In this document: piece by piece, positions 1 through 5,239 of the stretch
How the letters are laid out: every line of letters begins with the position of its first letter
Numbering within the stretch: position 1 is the first letter of the stretch
Assembly: GCA_035264365.1 (NCBI GenBank)
Contig: DATFQI010000028.1
Location: 1-6,392 of the forward strand
DNA from: DATFQI01 sp035264365
GTDB taxonomy: Bacteria > Actinomycetota > Thermoleophilia > Solirubrobacterales > Solirubrobacteraceae
Length of the DNA: 6,392 bases
Direction of reading: 5' to 3'
The notes under the pieces: model-generated
Database searches by the model: none
What the model was told of the DNA's origin: nothing
What the model saw: only the letters and a program-made list of their open reading frames with translations
Made by a program: the position numbers and the translations under genes

Positions 1-226
1 CGGCGCGCCCGTGTCCACCGAGTCCTACCTCGGCGCGGGCGGGCACCTGGTGGCGCTGCGCGAGGGCGACCTGGCCTTCCTGCACGTCCACCCGACGAAC
101 GAGGCGGGCTCCGACGAGATCGGCTTCGCCGCCACCTTCCCGACCGAGGGCCGCTACCGCCTGTTCCTGCAGTTCCAGGTCGGCGGCGAGGTCCTGACCG
201 TCGCGTTCACGCAGGTGGTGCGCTGA
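1..226 (+). CDS. C-terminal end of a His-containing protein upstream of copA (5' end outside window)
   Basis: The reading frame is open from base 2 and starts before the window, so the GTG at base 11 is probably internal. About 74 residues are visible. They run from a GAPVSTESYLGAGGHLVALR stretch through FLHVHP to a beta-rich end (GRYRLFLQFQ, then VLTVAFTQVVR). From memory, this resembles the C-terminal domain of uncharacterised membrane-anchored or secreted actinobacterial proteins encoded next to copper ATPases; I cannot name a defined family. The HVHP histidines could bind metal, but that is inference. The stop TGA (224-226) shares its last base with the copA start codon, so the two genes are almost certainly co-transcribed and translationally coupled. 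This suggests a supporting role in copper handling. Third positions are nearly all G/C, as in the neighbouring genes, so the coding call is secure while the function is not. Confidence 0.8.
   Translation, partial: GAPVSTESYLGAGGHLVALREGDLAFLHVHPTNEAGSDEIGFAATFPTEGRYRLFLQFQVGGEVLTVAFTQVVR
213..218 (+). promoter_or_regulatory. Ribosome binding site of copA, inside the preceding gene
   Basis: AGGTGG lies 7 nt before the ATG at 226, within the last codons of the upstream gene. With the TGATG overlap it supports this start and coupled translation. It resembles the Shine-Dalgarno consensus with one mismatch. Confidence 0.55.
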
Positions 227-2484
227 TGGGGCGGGCGGGACAACATCTCGAGCTGCCGATCACGGGCATGACCTGCGCGTCGTGCGCGAACCGGATCGAG
301 CGCAACCTCAACAAGCTCGACGGCGTCAGCGCGAGCGTCAACTACGCGACCGAGCGCGCCACCGTCGACTACGACGCCGCGGCCGTCGAGCCGGCGCAGC
401 TGATCGCGGCGGTCGAGGCCGCGGGTTACGCCGCGCGGCTCCCGGAGGCTCCGGACGCTGAGGCGGAGCCGCGCGACGAGACCGCCGAGCTGCGCCGCCG
501 GCTGCTGATCTCGCTCGCGCTGATGCTGCCGGTGCTGGCGATGGCGATGATCCCGCCGCTGCAGTTCGAGAGCTGGCAGTGGCTGTCGCTGACCCTGGCC
601 GCGCCGGTCGTGGTGTGGGGCGCCTGGCCGTTCCATCGCGCGGCGTGGGCGAACCTCAAGCACGCGACCGCGACGATGGACACGCTGATCTCCGTCGGCG
701 TGCTCGCCGCATTCGCGTGGTCGCTGTACGCGCTGTTCATCGGCGAGGCCGGCATGCCCGGGATGAAGATGGGCTTCGACCTCATCCCCGAGCGCGGCGC
801 GGCCGCCGACGAGATCTACCTCGAGGTCGCCACGGCCGTGACCGTGTTCATCCTCGCCGGCCGCTACTTCGAGGCGAGCGCCAAGCGCCGCGCAGGCGCC
901 GCCCTGACCGCGCTGCTCGAGCTCGGCGCCAAGGACGTGGCGGTGCTCGACGCCGATGGCTCCGAGCGCCGCGTGCCCGTCGAGCAGCTCGCCGCCGGCG
1001 ACCGCTTCGTCGTGCGGCCCGGCGAGAAGGTCGCCACCGACGGCGTCGTCGAGGAAGGCCACTCGGCCGTCGACCAGTCGCTGCTGACCGGCGAGTCCGT
1101 GCCGGTCGAGAAGCGGCCCGGGGACGAGGTCGCGGGCGCGACCGTCAACGCCGGCGGCCGGCTGGTGGTGCGCGCCACGAAGGTCGGCGCCGACACCGCG
1201 CTCGCGCAGATCGCGCGCCTGGTCACCGAGGCGCAGTCCGGCAAGGCGCCCGTGCAGCGGCTGGCCGACCGGGTCTCCGGCGTGTTCGTGCCGGTCGTGA
1301 TCGCGATCGCGGTCGCCACGCTCGGGTTCTGGATCGGCAGCGGGGAGGACCTCGCGTTCGCGTTCACCGCCGCCGTCGCGGTGCTGATCATCGCCTGCCC
1401 GTGCGCGCTGGGGCTCGCGACCCCGACCGCGCTGCTGGTCGGCACGGGCCGCGGCGCCCAGCTCGGGCTGCTGATCAAGGGCCCGGAGATCCTCGAGTCC
1501 ACCCGCCGCTTCGACACGATCGTGCTCGACAAGACGGGCACCGTCACGAGCGGCCGGATGGCCCTCGCCGAGGTCGTGGGCGCGGACGGCGTCGACGAGG
1601 CCGAGCTGCTGGCCGTGGCCGGCGCGCTCGAGGACCCCTCCGAGCACCCGATCGCGCAGGCGATCGCCGCCGCCGCGCGCGAGCATCTCGCGCGCGCCGG
1701 CGCGGCCGCGTCAGGCGCGCGCGGCGGGCTGCCGCCCGTGGAATCGTTCGTGAACCGCGAGGGCCTGGGGGTCGAGGGCATCGTCGACGGCCGCGCGGTC
1801 CTCGTCGGCCGCCCGTCGCTGATGGCCGAATGGAGCCTGCGGGTGCCGGCGGCGCTCGACGAGGCGCGCGCCGCCGCCGAGGCGCGCGGCCGCACGGCCG
1901 TCCTGGTCGCCTGGGACGGGGAGGTCCGCGGCCTGCTCGCGGTCTCGGACACCGTCAAGCCGACCTCGCGTGAGGCCGTCGAGCGACTGCACGCGCTCGG
2001 TCTGCGGACCGTGCTGCTGACCGGCGACAACCGGGCGACCGCCGACGCCGTCGCCGCCGAGGTCGGCATCGGCGAGGTGATCGCCGAGGTCCTGCCCGCC
2101 GAGAAGGCCGCGGTGATCCGCCGCCTGCAAGCGGAGGGCCGTGTCGTGGCGATGGCCGGAGACGGCGTCAACGACGCGCCGGCGCTCGCCCAGGCCGACC
2201 TCGGCCTTTCGATCGGCACCGGCACCGACGTCGCCATCGAGGCCTCCGACCTCACGCTCGTCAGCGGCGACCTCAACGCGGCCGCCGACGCGATCCGCCT
2301 CAGCCGCGCGACGCTGCGAACGATCAAGCAGAACCTCGGCTGGGCGTTCGGCTACAACGTCGCCGCGATCCCGCTCGCGGCGGCCGGCCTGCTGAACCCG
2401 CTGCTGGCCGGCCTCGCGATGGCGTTCTCGAGCGTCTCGGTCGTCCTCAACGCCCTGCGGCTGCGCCGCTTCCGCGCGAACTAG
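226..2484 (+). CDS. copA: CopA-type copper-exporting P1B-1 ATPase (heavy metal translocating P-type ATPase)
   Basis: This 752-residue inner-membrane pump is predicted to export Cu(I) from the cytoplasm using ATP. There is one N-terminal HMA metal-binding domain (about 8-72) with GMTCASC at 14-20. Predicted membrane helices lie near 93-112, 117-135, 152-172, 198-215, 351-371, 378-400, 700-720 and 723-745. The actuator domain carries TGES (288-291). CPC (391-393) sits in the sixth helix. The phosphorylation site is DKTGT (Asp435), the P1B-type nucleotide-binding HP is His474-Pro475, and TGDN (599-602) and GDGVND (645-650) follow. YN (710-711) and M732 with S735/S736 in the last two helices match the Cu(I)-selective P1B-1 class rather than Zn/Cd pumps. 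A Met-containing external loop (M177, M180, M182) lies between helices 3 and 4. The length is normal and the gene is intact. The start is set by the one-base overlap with the upstream stop and by AGGTGG 7 nt before it. No copper-responsive operator is visible, and the operon promoter must lie upstream of the window. Confidence 0.95.
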   Translation: MGRAGQHLELPITGMTCASCANRIERNLNKLDGVSASVNYATERATVDYDAAAVEPAQLIAAVEAAGYAARLPEAPDAEAEPRDETAELRRRLLISLALMLPVLAMAMIPPLQFESWQWLSLTLAAPVVVWGAWPFHRAAWANLKHATATMDTLISVGVLAAFAWSLYALFIGEAGMPGMKMGFDLIPERGAAADEIYLEVATAVTVFILAGRYFEASAKRRAGAALTALLELGAKDVAVLDADGSERRVPVEQLAAGDRFVVRPGEKVATDGVVEEGHSAVDQSLLTGESVPVEKRPGDEVAGATVNAGGRLVVRATKVGADTALAQIARLVTEAQSGKAPVQRLADRVSGVFVPVVIAIAVATLGFWIGSGEDLAFAFTAAVAVLIIACPCALGLATPTALLVGTGRGAQLGLLIKGPEILESTRRFDTIVLDKTGTVTSGRMALAEVVGADGVDEAELLAVAGALEDPSEHPIAQAIAAAAREHLARAGAAASGARGGLPPVESFVNREGLGVEGIVDGRAVLVGRPSLMAEWSLRVPAALDEARAAAEARGRTAVLVAWDGEVRGLLAVSDTVKPTSREAVERLHALGLRTVLLTGDNRATADAVAAEVGIGEVIAEVLPAEKAAVIRRLQAEGRVVAMAGDGVNDAPALAQADLGLSIGTGTDVAIEASDLTLVSGDLNAAADAIRLSRATLRTIKQNLGWAFGYNVAAIPLAAAGLLNPLLAGLAMAFSSVSVVLNALRLRRFRAN

Positions 2485-2499
2485 CCCGGCGTCTCGCCG

Positions 2500-2522
2500 A
2501 CGGCCCGGCTCACGGGCGCCGT
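2500..2522. terminator. Weak hairpin between convergent copA and MpsC-family genes
   Basis: The 49-bp gap between the convergent stops contains ACGGC (2500-2504) pairing with GCCGT (2518-2522). A few more G-C pairs (CCG with CGG) form inside around a GCTCA loop. Placement between two converging genes suits a bidirectional terminator. There is no T-run on either strand, so this is not a canonical intrinsic terminator, and GC-rich DNA makes such hairpins by chance. Confidence 0.3.
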
Positions 2523-2533
2523 CCCGGACTGGG

Positions 2534-2959
2534 CTAGCTCTGCGACTGCGTCTGCGGCTCGAGCACGAAGATCTCGAAGGTCCGCACGGGATCGAACACG
2601 ATCTGGCTGTGATACGTCAGCACCCGCCGGCCCGTGATCTCGGCCACGGCCGACATGACGGTGTCGCCCATCATCTCCTGGAAGGAGAGGCGATAGCGGC
2701 GCACGTCGTCCTCCTTGCCGGCCGCGAGCATCGTCTCCTCGTTGCGGGCCAGCCCACCCTCGAGCGCCACGAAGACGTAGTCGTCGAGCAACCACGCCTT
2801 CGCCGCCGTCGGGCCGCGGCCGTAGTACTGCTTCTTCATGCCGACCATGGCGTTCGCCAGGGCGGCCCGCAGGGAGCCGCCGGGCTCGTCGGGCATGCGT
2901 CCCCCGGCGGCACGGATCAGATCCGCGGCGGGCTTCTCGGGCTTGAGCTCTTCCGTCAT
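2534..2959 (-). CDS. MpsC / DUF2294 family protein
   Basis: This 141-residue soluble protein has no signal peptide or membrane helix. Residues about 28-134 fit the DUF2294 (MpsC-like) domain as I know it: an N-terminal helix (SLRAALANAMVGMKKQYYGRGP, GRGP at 47-50), a strand with DDYVFVALEGGL (59-70), a helix with RRYRLSFQEMMGD (87-99), then AEITGRRVLTYHSQ (106-119) and the closing FEIFVLE (128-134). The family takes its name from Staphylococcus MpsABC, a membrane-potential and bicarbonate-related system. MpsC-like proteins alone have no settled biochemical role, and no mpsA or mpsB is seen here. The ATG at 2959 has no Shine-Dalgarno directly before it. An internal ATG (residue 22, base 2896) has GGGGGA just upstream and would still keep the whole domain, so the start is uncertain. 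The preceding 160 bp look like a structured leader. The gene is in the same direction as the SGNH and VOC genes. Confidence 0.8.
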   Translation of the reverse strand: MTEELKPEKPAADLIRAAGGRMPDEPGGSLRAALANAMVGMKKQYYGRGPTAAKAWLLDDYVFVALEGGLARNEETMLAAGKEDDVRRYRLSFQEMMGDTVMSAVAEITGRRVLTYHSQIVFDPVRTFEIFVLEPQTQSQS

Positions 2960-2986
2960 GCGGCTGGAATGGTTCGAGGCAGATGC

Positions 2987-3004
2987 AGGACACGGGTCCT
3001 CCTG
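2987..3004 (-). promoter_or_regulatory. Perfect AGGAGG inside a small hairpin, 38 nt before the MpsC-family ATG
   Basis: On the minus strand AGGAGG occupies 3003 to 2998. AGGAC (3000-2996) can pair with GTCCT (2991-2987) around a CCGT loop, hiding half of this motif. The motif lies 4 nt before a GTG (2993) that opens a different frame, whose product looks non-protein-like (very Arg/Gly-rich). It is 38 nt from the MpsC start, too far for normal initiation. It may be part of a folded leader or chance. Confidence 0.3.
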
Positions 3005-3010
3005 AACGGG

Positions 3011-3089
3011 GCGGACGAGTGCTGACCACCCTCCGGGAGAGAGGGCCGGTGCACACCGGCTGGATTCCGCCTGTCCGCGTCTCCCGGAG
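3011..3089 (-). ncRNA. Candidate structured 5' leader of the MpsC-family gene
   Basis: On the minus strand a perfect 10-bp outer stem forms between CTCCGGGAGA (3089-3080) and TCTCCCGGAG (3040-3031). Inside it are a 19-nt segment (3079-3061), a perfect 6-bp hairpin GCCGGT-GTGC-ACCGGC (3060-3045) and CCTC. The tail GTCCGC (3016-3011) can pair with GCGGAC (3078-3073) inside the outer stem, a possible pseudoknot. TCCGCC (3015-3010) can instead pair with GGCGGA (3071-3066). The shape, an enclosed hairpin plus pseudoknot with two alternative partners, is what cis-regulatory RNAs often show. I do not recognise a known riboswitch class. Each outer arm is also a near-palindrome (CTCC-G-GGAG), so these could instead be protein-binding DNA sites. 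Position just before the MpsC gene favours a leader; no plus-strand gene follows. Confidence 0.4.
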
Positions 3090-3116
3090 ATGGGCGACCC
3101 GCGACCTGCATCGGAG

Positions 3117-3122
3117 ATCCTA
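3117..3122 (-). promoter_or_regulatory. Possible -10 element (TAGGAT) for the MpsC leader, overlapping the SGNH gene stop codon
   Basis: TAGGAT runs from 3122 to 3117 on the minus strand and includes the TAG stop of the SGNH gene. It would place a transcript start near 3111, just before the structured leader. No convincing -35 is found about 17 bp upstream, so this is a weak call. Confidence 0.25.
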
Positions 3123-4325
3123 CTGAAGCCCCATCTGCGGCTCGCCGCGCGCGTTGAGGCCGTTCGCGACGCGCAGGCAGCGGCCGCCGCGGACCGCGCC
3201 GCCGTTGTAGGCGAGCCGCAGGCAGTTGCGCATCGCCAGCTGGCCCCAGTAGCTCGCGTGGCTGGCCTCCTGCAGCTGGTAGGGGCCGAAGATCGTCGTC
3301 GCCGTGCGGATCTGGGACACCCACTCCGTCCGATCGACGGCGCCCGCGCTCCTCCAGCTCGCGATCCCGACCTCCTCGAGCACGCCCACGCCGGTCTCGC
3401 AGAGCCGCCGGCCGTCGAGTGCGTTCTGGAGGTCGAGCACCACGAGGTTGGACAGGCCGGCCGCGGCGCCGCCGTTGCGCACGCTGCCGTTCATCGCCGG
3501 CACGACCGTGGTGTGCGCCCAGTCGGCGTCGCGGTTCCAGATCCCGCAGCCGCCGATGCTCTGGCGCGTCCAGCCGGTCTCGCCGTAGCGGAAGCCGCTC
3601 GCGCGCGGGATCGGCGTCCAGTAGGTCTGGGCGACGATCGTGTACTGCGACGCGTCGTAGCCTGCGCCGCTCATCGCGTCGCGCACGCGCAGCAGCGCGT
3701 CCTTGACCGCGGTGGTCTCCTGCTGCTGGCGGGCGGCGGTGAAGCGCGACGTCATGTCCGAGTCATCGCTGCAGTAGTTCTTCCACCACGAGGGCGAGGT
3801 CGCCCAATTGGTCACGCAGCGCTCGACGATCGCCCCGAACCCGTAGTTGTTGGCGCCGATCATCACCACGACGGCTTTGACGTTGCGGGCCGCGGCGGCC
3901 TCGCGGAGCATCAGCGCCTGACCCTTGCGGCCGGAGGCGTCGGAGTAGAAGTCGATCCCCGGCTTGAAGTCCTGGCCCGAGCCGGTGCCCGTCGTGCTGG
4001 TGCGCGCGCCCGAGCAGGCGAGGTTGAGGCCATCGACCTTGCCGCCGTCGGCGTCGGCGCCGATGTAGGCCTGCGCGGCATTGGAGCGGTGGCAGCCGCG
4101 GATCGCCTCGCCGGTCGGCGTGTCCCAGTATGCGGTCGAGCCGAGCGCGTCGACGTTCGAGGGGGAGTTGTTGGTGTTGCCGGCCCAGCGCCCCGCCTCG
4201 CCCGAGATCGCGGAGTCGCCGAGGGTCACGACTGTCGGCGTGCCGACGCCGGGGGCGCCGAACGCCGGAGGGGCCAGCCCGAGCGCCACACCACAGACGA
4301 CCAGGATCGCGCGCACCGCCCGCAT
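3120..4325 (-). CDS. Secreted SGNH/GDSL-like hydrolase
   Basis: This 401-residue protein is predicted to be an exported esterase or lipase-type hydrolase; the substrate is unknown. Residues 1-24 form a Sec-type signal peptide (Arg2/Arg5, hydrophobic core, likely cleavage after AFG). SGNH blocks follow in order: GDSAISGE at 36-43 (nucleophile Ser38), ACSGA at 103-107 (oxyanion Gly106), GANN at 157-160 (Asn159) and SHASYWGQ around His356. The usual DxxH Asp is Glu353 here (ExxH). The mature part has eight Cys (78, 104, 170, 185, 260, 309, 368, 383), which would allow four disulfides and fits an extracytoplasmic protein. GGAGGAGG ends 8 nt before the ATG, supporting the start. The gene is 55 bp downstream of the VOC gene with no clear promoter or terminator between, so read-through is likely, though no functional link is evident. 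Fold assignment rests on motifs and their order. Confidence 0.78.
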   Translation of the reverse strand: MRAVRAILVVCGVALGLAPPAFGAPGVGTPTVVTLGDSAISGEAGRWAGNTNNSPSNVDALGSTAYWDTPTGEAIRGCHRSNAAQAYIGADADGGKVDGLNLACSGARTSTTGTGSGQDFKPGIDFYSDASGRKGQALMLREAAAARNVKAVVVMIGANNYGFGAIVERCVTNWATSPSWWKNYCSDDSDMTSRFTAARQQQETTAVKDALLRVRDAMSGAGYDASQYTIVAQTYWTPIPRASGFRYGETGWTRQSIGGCGIWNRDADWAHTTVVPAMNGSVRNGGAAAGLSNLVVLDLQNALDGRRLCETGVGVLEEVGIASWRSAGAVDRTEWVSQIRTATTIFGPYQLQEASHASYWGQLAMRNCLRLAYNGGAVRGGRCLRVANGLNARGEPQMGLQ

Positions 4326-4333
4326 GTCCTTCC

Positions 4334-4341
4334 CCTCCTCC
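4334..4341 (-). promoter_or_regulatory. Strong ribosome binding site of the SGNH hydrolase gene
   Basis: GGAGGAGG reads from 4341 to 4334 on the minus strand, 8 nt before the ATG at 4325. It is the best Shine-Dalgarno in the window at a plausible distance from a start and contrasts with the leaderless-type starts of the VOC and HxlR genes. Confidence 0.65.
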
Positions 4342-4380
4342 GTTGGTTGCGCGCGATCCTCCCGTCCGCTGTTGGCCCTG

Positions 4381-5160
4381 TCAACCGGCCGGGACCGAGA
4401 CCTGGCTGATCTCGAACGTGACGCCGGCGGGGTCGGCGAGCACGGCCGAGCGGCCGGGCGGCGCCTCGAACGGGGGCGCCACCGTGGTGCCGCCGGCCTG
4501 CTCGGAGCGCGCGACCGCGGCGTCGAGGTCGTCGACCCAGAAGTTGACGAGCCAACGCGCCTCGCCGGCCTCCGTCGGGAGCATGACCGCGACGACCTCG
4601 CGCGAGACCGGCTGCTCGGGCTCGCCGCCGACGTAGCCGGGAAGACGGAACATCGTCACGGGCCCGAACGACTCGGTCGTCCAGCCGAACAGCTCGCCGT
4701 AGAACGTGGCGGCGCGCTCGGGGTCGGGCGTGTCGAGCCGGCTCATCGCCCAGGCGCCGGGCTCGTTGACGAGTTGCGCGCCGTGGCGCATGCGCGGCTC
4801 CCAGGCATTGAAGACGGCGCCGCTCGGGTCCTCGATCACGACCAGCCGGCCGATCTCGAACTCCAGCGGGCCGGCGACGACGCGCCCGCCCGCCGCCTCG
4901 GCCTTGGCGGCGGCGGCGTCCGCGTCGGCGACGCTGACCTGCGTCAGCCAGCCCGGCGCGGGCGGCGGGTCGACGCCCGGCGCCAGCGGCGCCACGGCGG
5001 CGACATCGCGCCCTCGCAGCTTGGCGGTGAGGAAGCCGCCGCCGTCTGCGTACTCCCAGCCGAACAGCCCGCCGTAGTACTCGGCGGCGGCATCGACGTC
5101 CGGCTGCATGGTGGTGACCCAGCACGGGACACCCGGTTCGTATCGGTCGCGATGGCTCAT
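4381..5160 (-). CDS. VOC (glyoxalase-fold) protein with two tandem domains, Rv0577/Cfp30B-like
   Basis: This 259-residue soluble protein has two vicinal-oxygen-chelate modules: domain 1 about 10-122 (GVPCWVTTMQPDVDAAAEYY, LFGW at 32-35, DPSG at 111-114) and domain 2 about 127-255 (DTPDPERAATFYGELFGW, DPAG at 243-246). Each has the usual opening strand, the AAxFYxxLFGW helix and the closing D-P-x-G turn. The order and the HGAQLVNEPG linker recall mycobacterial Cfp30B (Rv0577) and the Streptomyces 'glyoxalase' proteins. Members have been linked to methylglyoxal or other reactive compounds, but the substrate here cannot be told. The frame is open 27 codons further up, but the start MSHRDRYEPG at 5160 is preferred: the upstream part would run through the control region, and a TANNNT element ends 7 nt before this ATG. 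No Shine-Dalgarno is present, which suggests a leaderless mRNA. Divergence from the HxlR gene suggests control by that regulator. Confidence 0.88.
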   Translation of the reverse strand: MSHRDRYEPGVPCWVTTMQPDVDAAAEYYGGLFGWEYADGGGFLTAKLRGRDVAAVAPLAPGVDPPPAPGWLTQVSVADADAAAAKAEAAGGRVVAGPLEFEIGRLVVIEDPSGAVFNAWEPRMRHGAQLVNEPGAWAMSRLDTPDPERAATFYGELFGWTTESFGPVTMFRLPGYVGGEPEQPVSREVVAVMLPTEAGEARWLVNFWVDDLDAAVARSEQAGGTTVAPPFEAPPGRSAVLADPAGVTFEISQVSVPAG

Positions 5161-5167
5161 GGCGCGA

Positions 5168-5196
5168 ACGGTATCAGGGTTAGTTGGAAAAACCAA
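5168..5196 (-). promoter_or_regulatory. Putative promoter of the VOC gene (leaderless)
   Basis: On the minus strand TTGGTT (5196-5191) and TACCGT (5173-5168) are 17 nt apart, like a sigma70-type -35/-10 pair. Seven bases (TCGCGCC) separate the -10 from the ATG at 5160, so transcription would begin at or next to the start codon. No Shine-Dalgarno is present, which agrees with a leaderless transcript. Confidence 0.5.
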
Positions 5197-5211
5197 CGAG
5201 AACGTTGGAAA
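5183..5211. promoter_or_regulatory. Putative HxlR operator: three GTTGG/CCAAC half-sites
   Basis: GTTGG (5183-5187) faces CCAAC (5193-5197) across AAAAA. CCAACG (5193-5198) faces CGTTGG (5203-5208) across AGAA, a perfect palindrome. GTTGGAAA occurs at 5183 and again at 5204, 21 bp apart, about two helical turns. The sites cover both predicted -35 elements in a region richer in A/T than its surroundings. A dimeric winged-helix regulator encoded next door is the natural candidate to bind here and repress both genes. Confidence 0.55.
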
Positions 5212-5232
5212 GTCGTACTGATGCGCTAGGCT
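5205..5232 (+). promoter_or_regulatory. Putative promoter of the HxlR regulator gene (leaderless)
   Basis: TTGGAA (5205-5210) and TAGGCT (5227-5232) are 16 nt apart. Seven bases (TCGGGCC) separate the -10 from the ATG at 5240, so the transcript should start at or beside the start codon. The layout mirrors the VOC promoter, including a nearly identical 7-base segment (TCGGGCC versus TCGCGCC). Confidence 0.5.
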
Positions 5233-5239
5233 TCGGGCC

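Noticed and set aside
154..2327. Long minus-strand open frames opposite copA (154-1686 and 864-2327) and a 579-1973 plus frame
   Set aside because: They lie over the clearly coding copA frame, have Arg/Ala/Gly/Ser-rich composition and no recognisable domain. This is the usual by-product of very high GC at third codon positions.
2481..3056. 191-codon minus-strand frame overlapping the MpsC gene, with a GTG behind AGGAGG
   Set aside because: The translation is dominated by Arg/Gly/Ala and has no domain, while the overlapping MpsC frame has clear family motifs.
3011..3089. Match of the leader to known riboswitches (glycine, guanidine, cobalamin, c-di-AMP)
   Set aside because: I compared it by eye with remembered core motifs of these classes and found none of them. 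An Infernal/Rfam search is needed to be certain.
2956..3111. 51-codon minus-strand frame ending in a TGA that overlaps the MpsC ATG (ATGA), with TAGGAT 5 nt before its ATG
   Set aside because: The overlap looks operon-like, but only 34 of 51 third positions are G/C, against 48 of 51 at the start of copA. The product is Arg/Pro-rich without a motif, and the frame runs through the strong inverted repeats. More likely untranslated leader.
4342..4375. Two further GTTGG half-sites in the 55-bp gap between the VOC and SGNH genes
   Set aside because: They are direct repeats 29 bp apart with no facing CCAAC arm and no promoter-like elements, so chance is the simplest explanation.
3090..5229. Plus-strand frames opposite the SGNH and VOC genes (3090-4409, 4081-5229 and others)
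   Set aside because: Antisense shadows of well-supported minus-strand genes, with low-complexity Arg/Ala/Gly-rich products.
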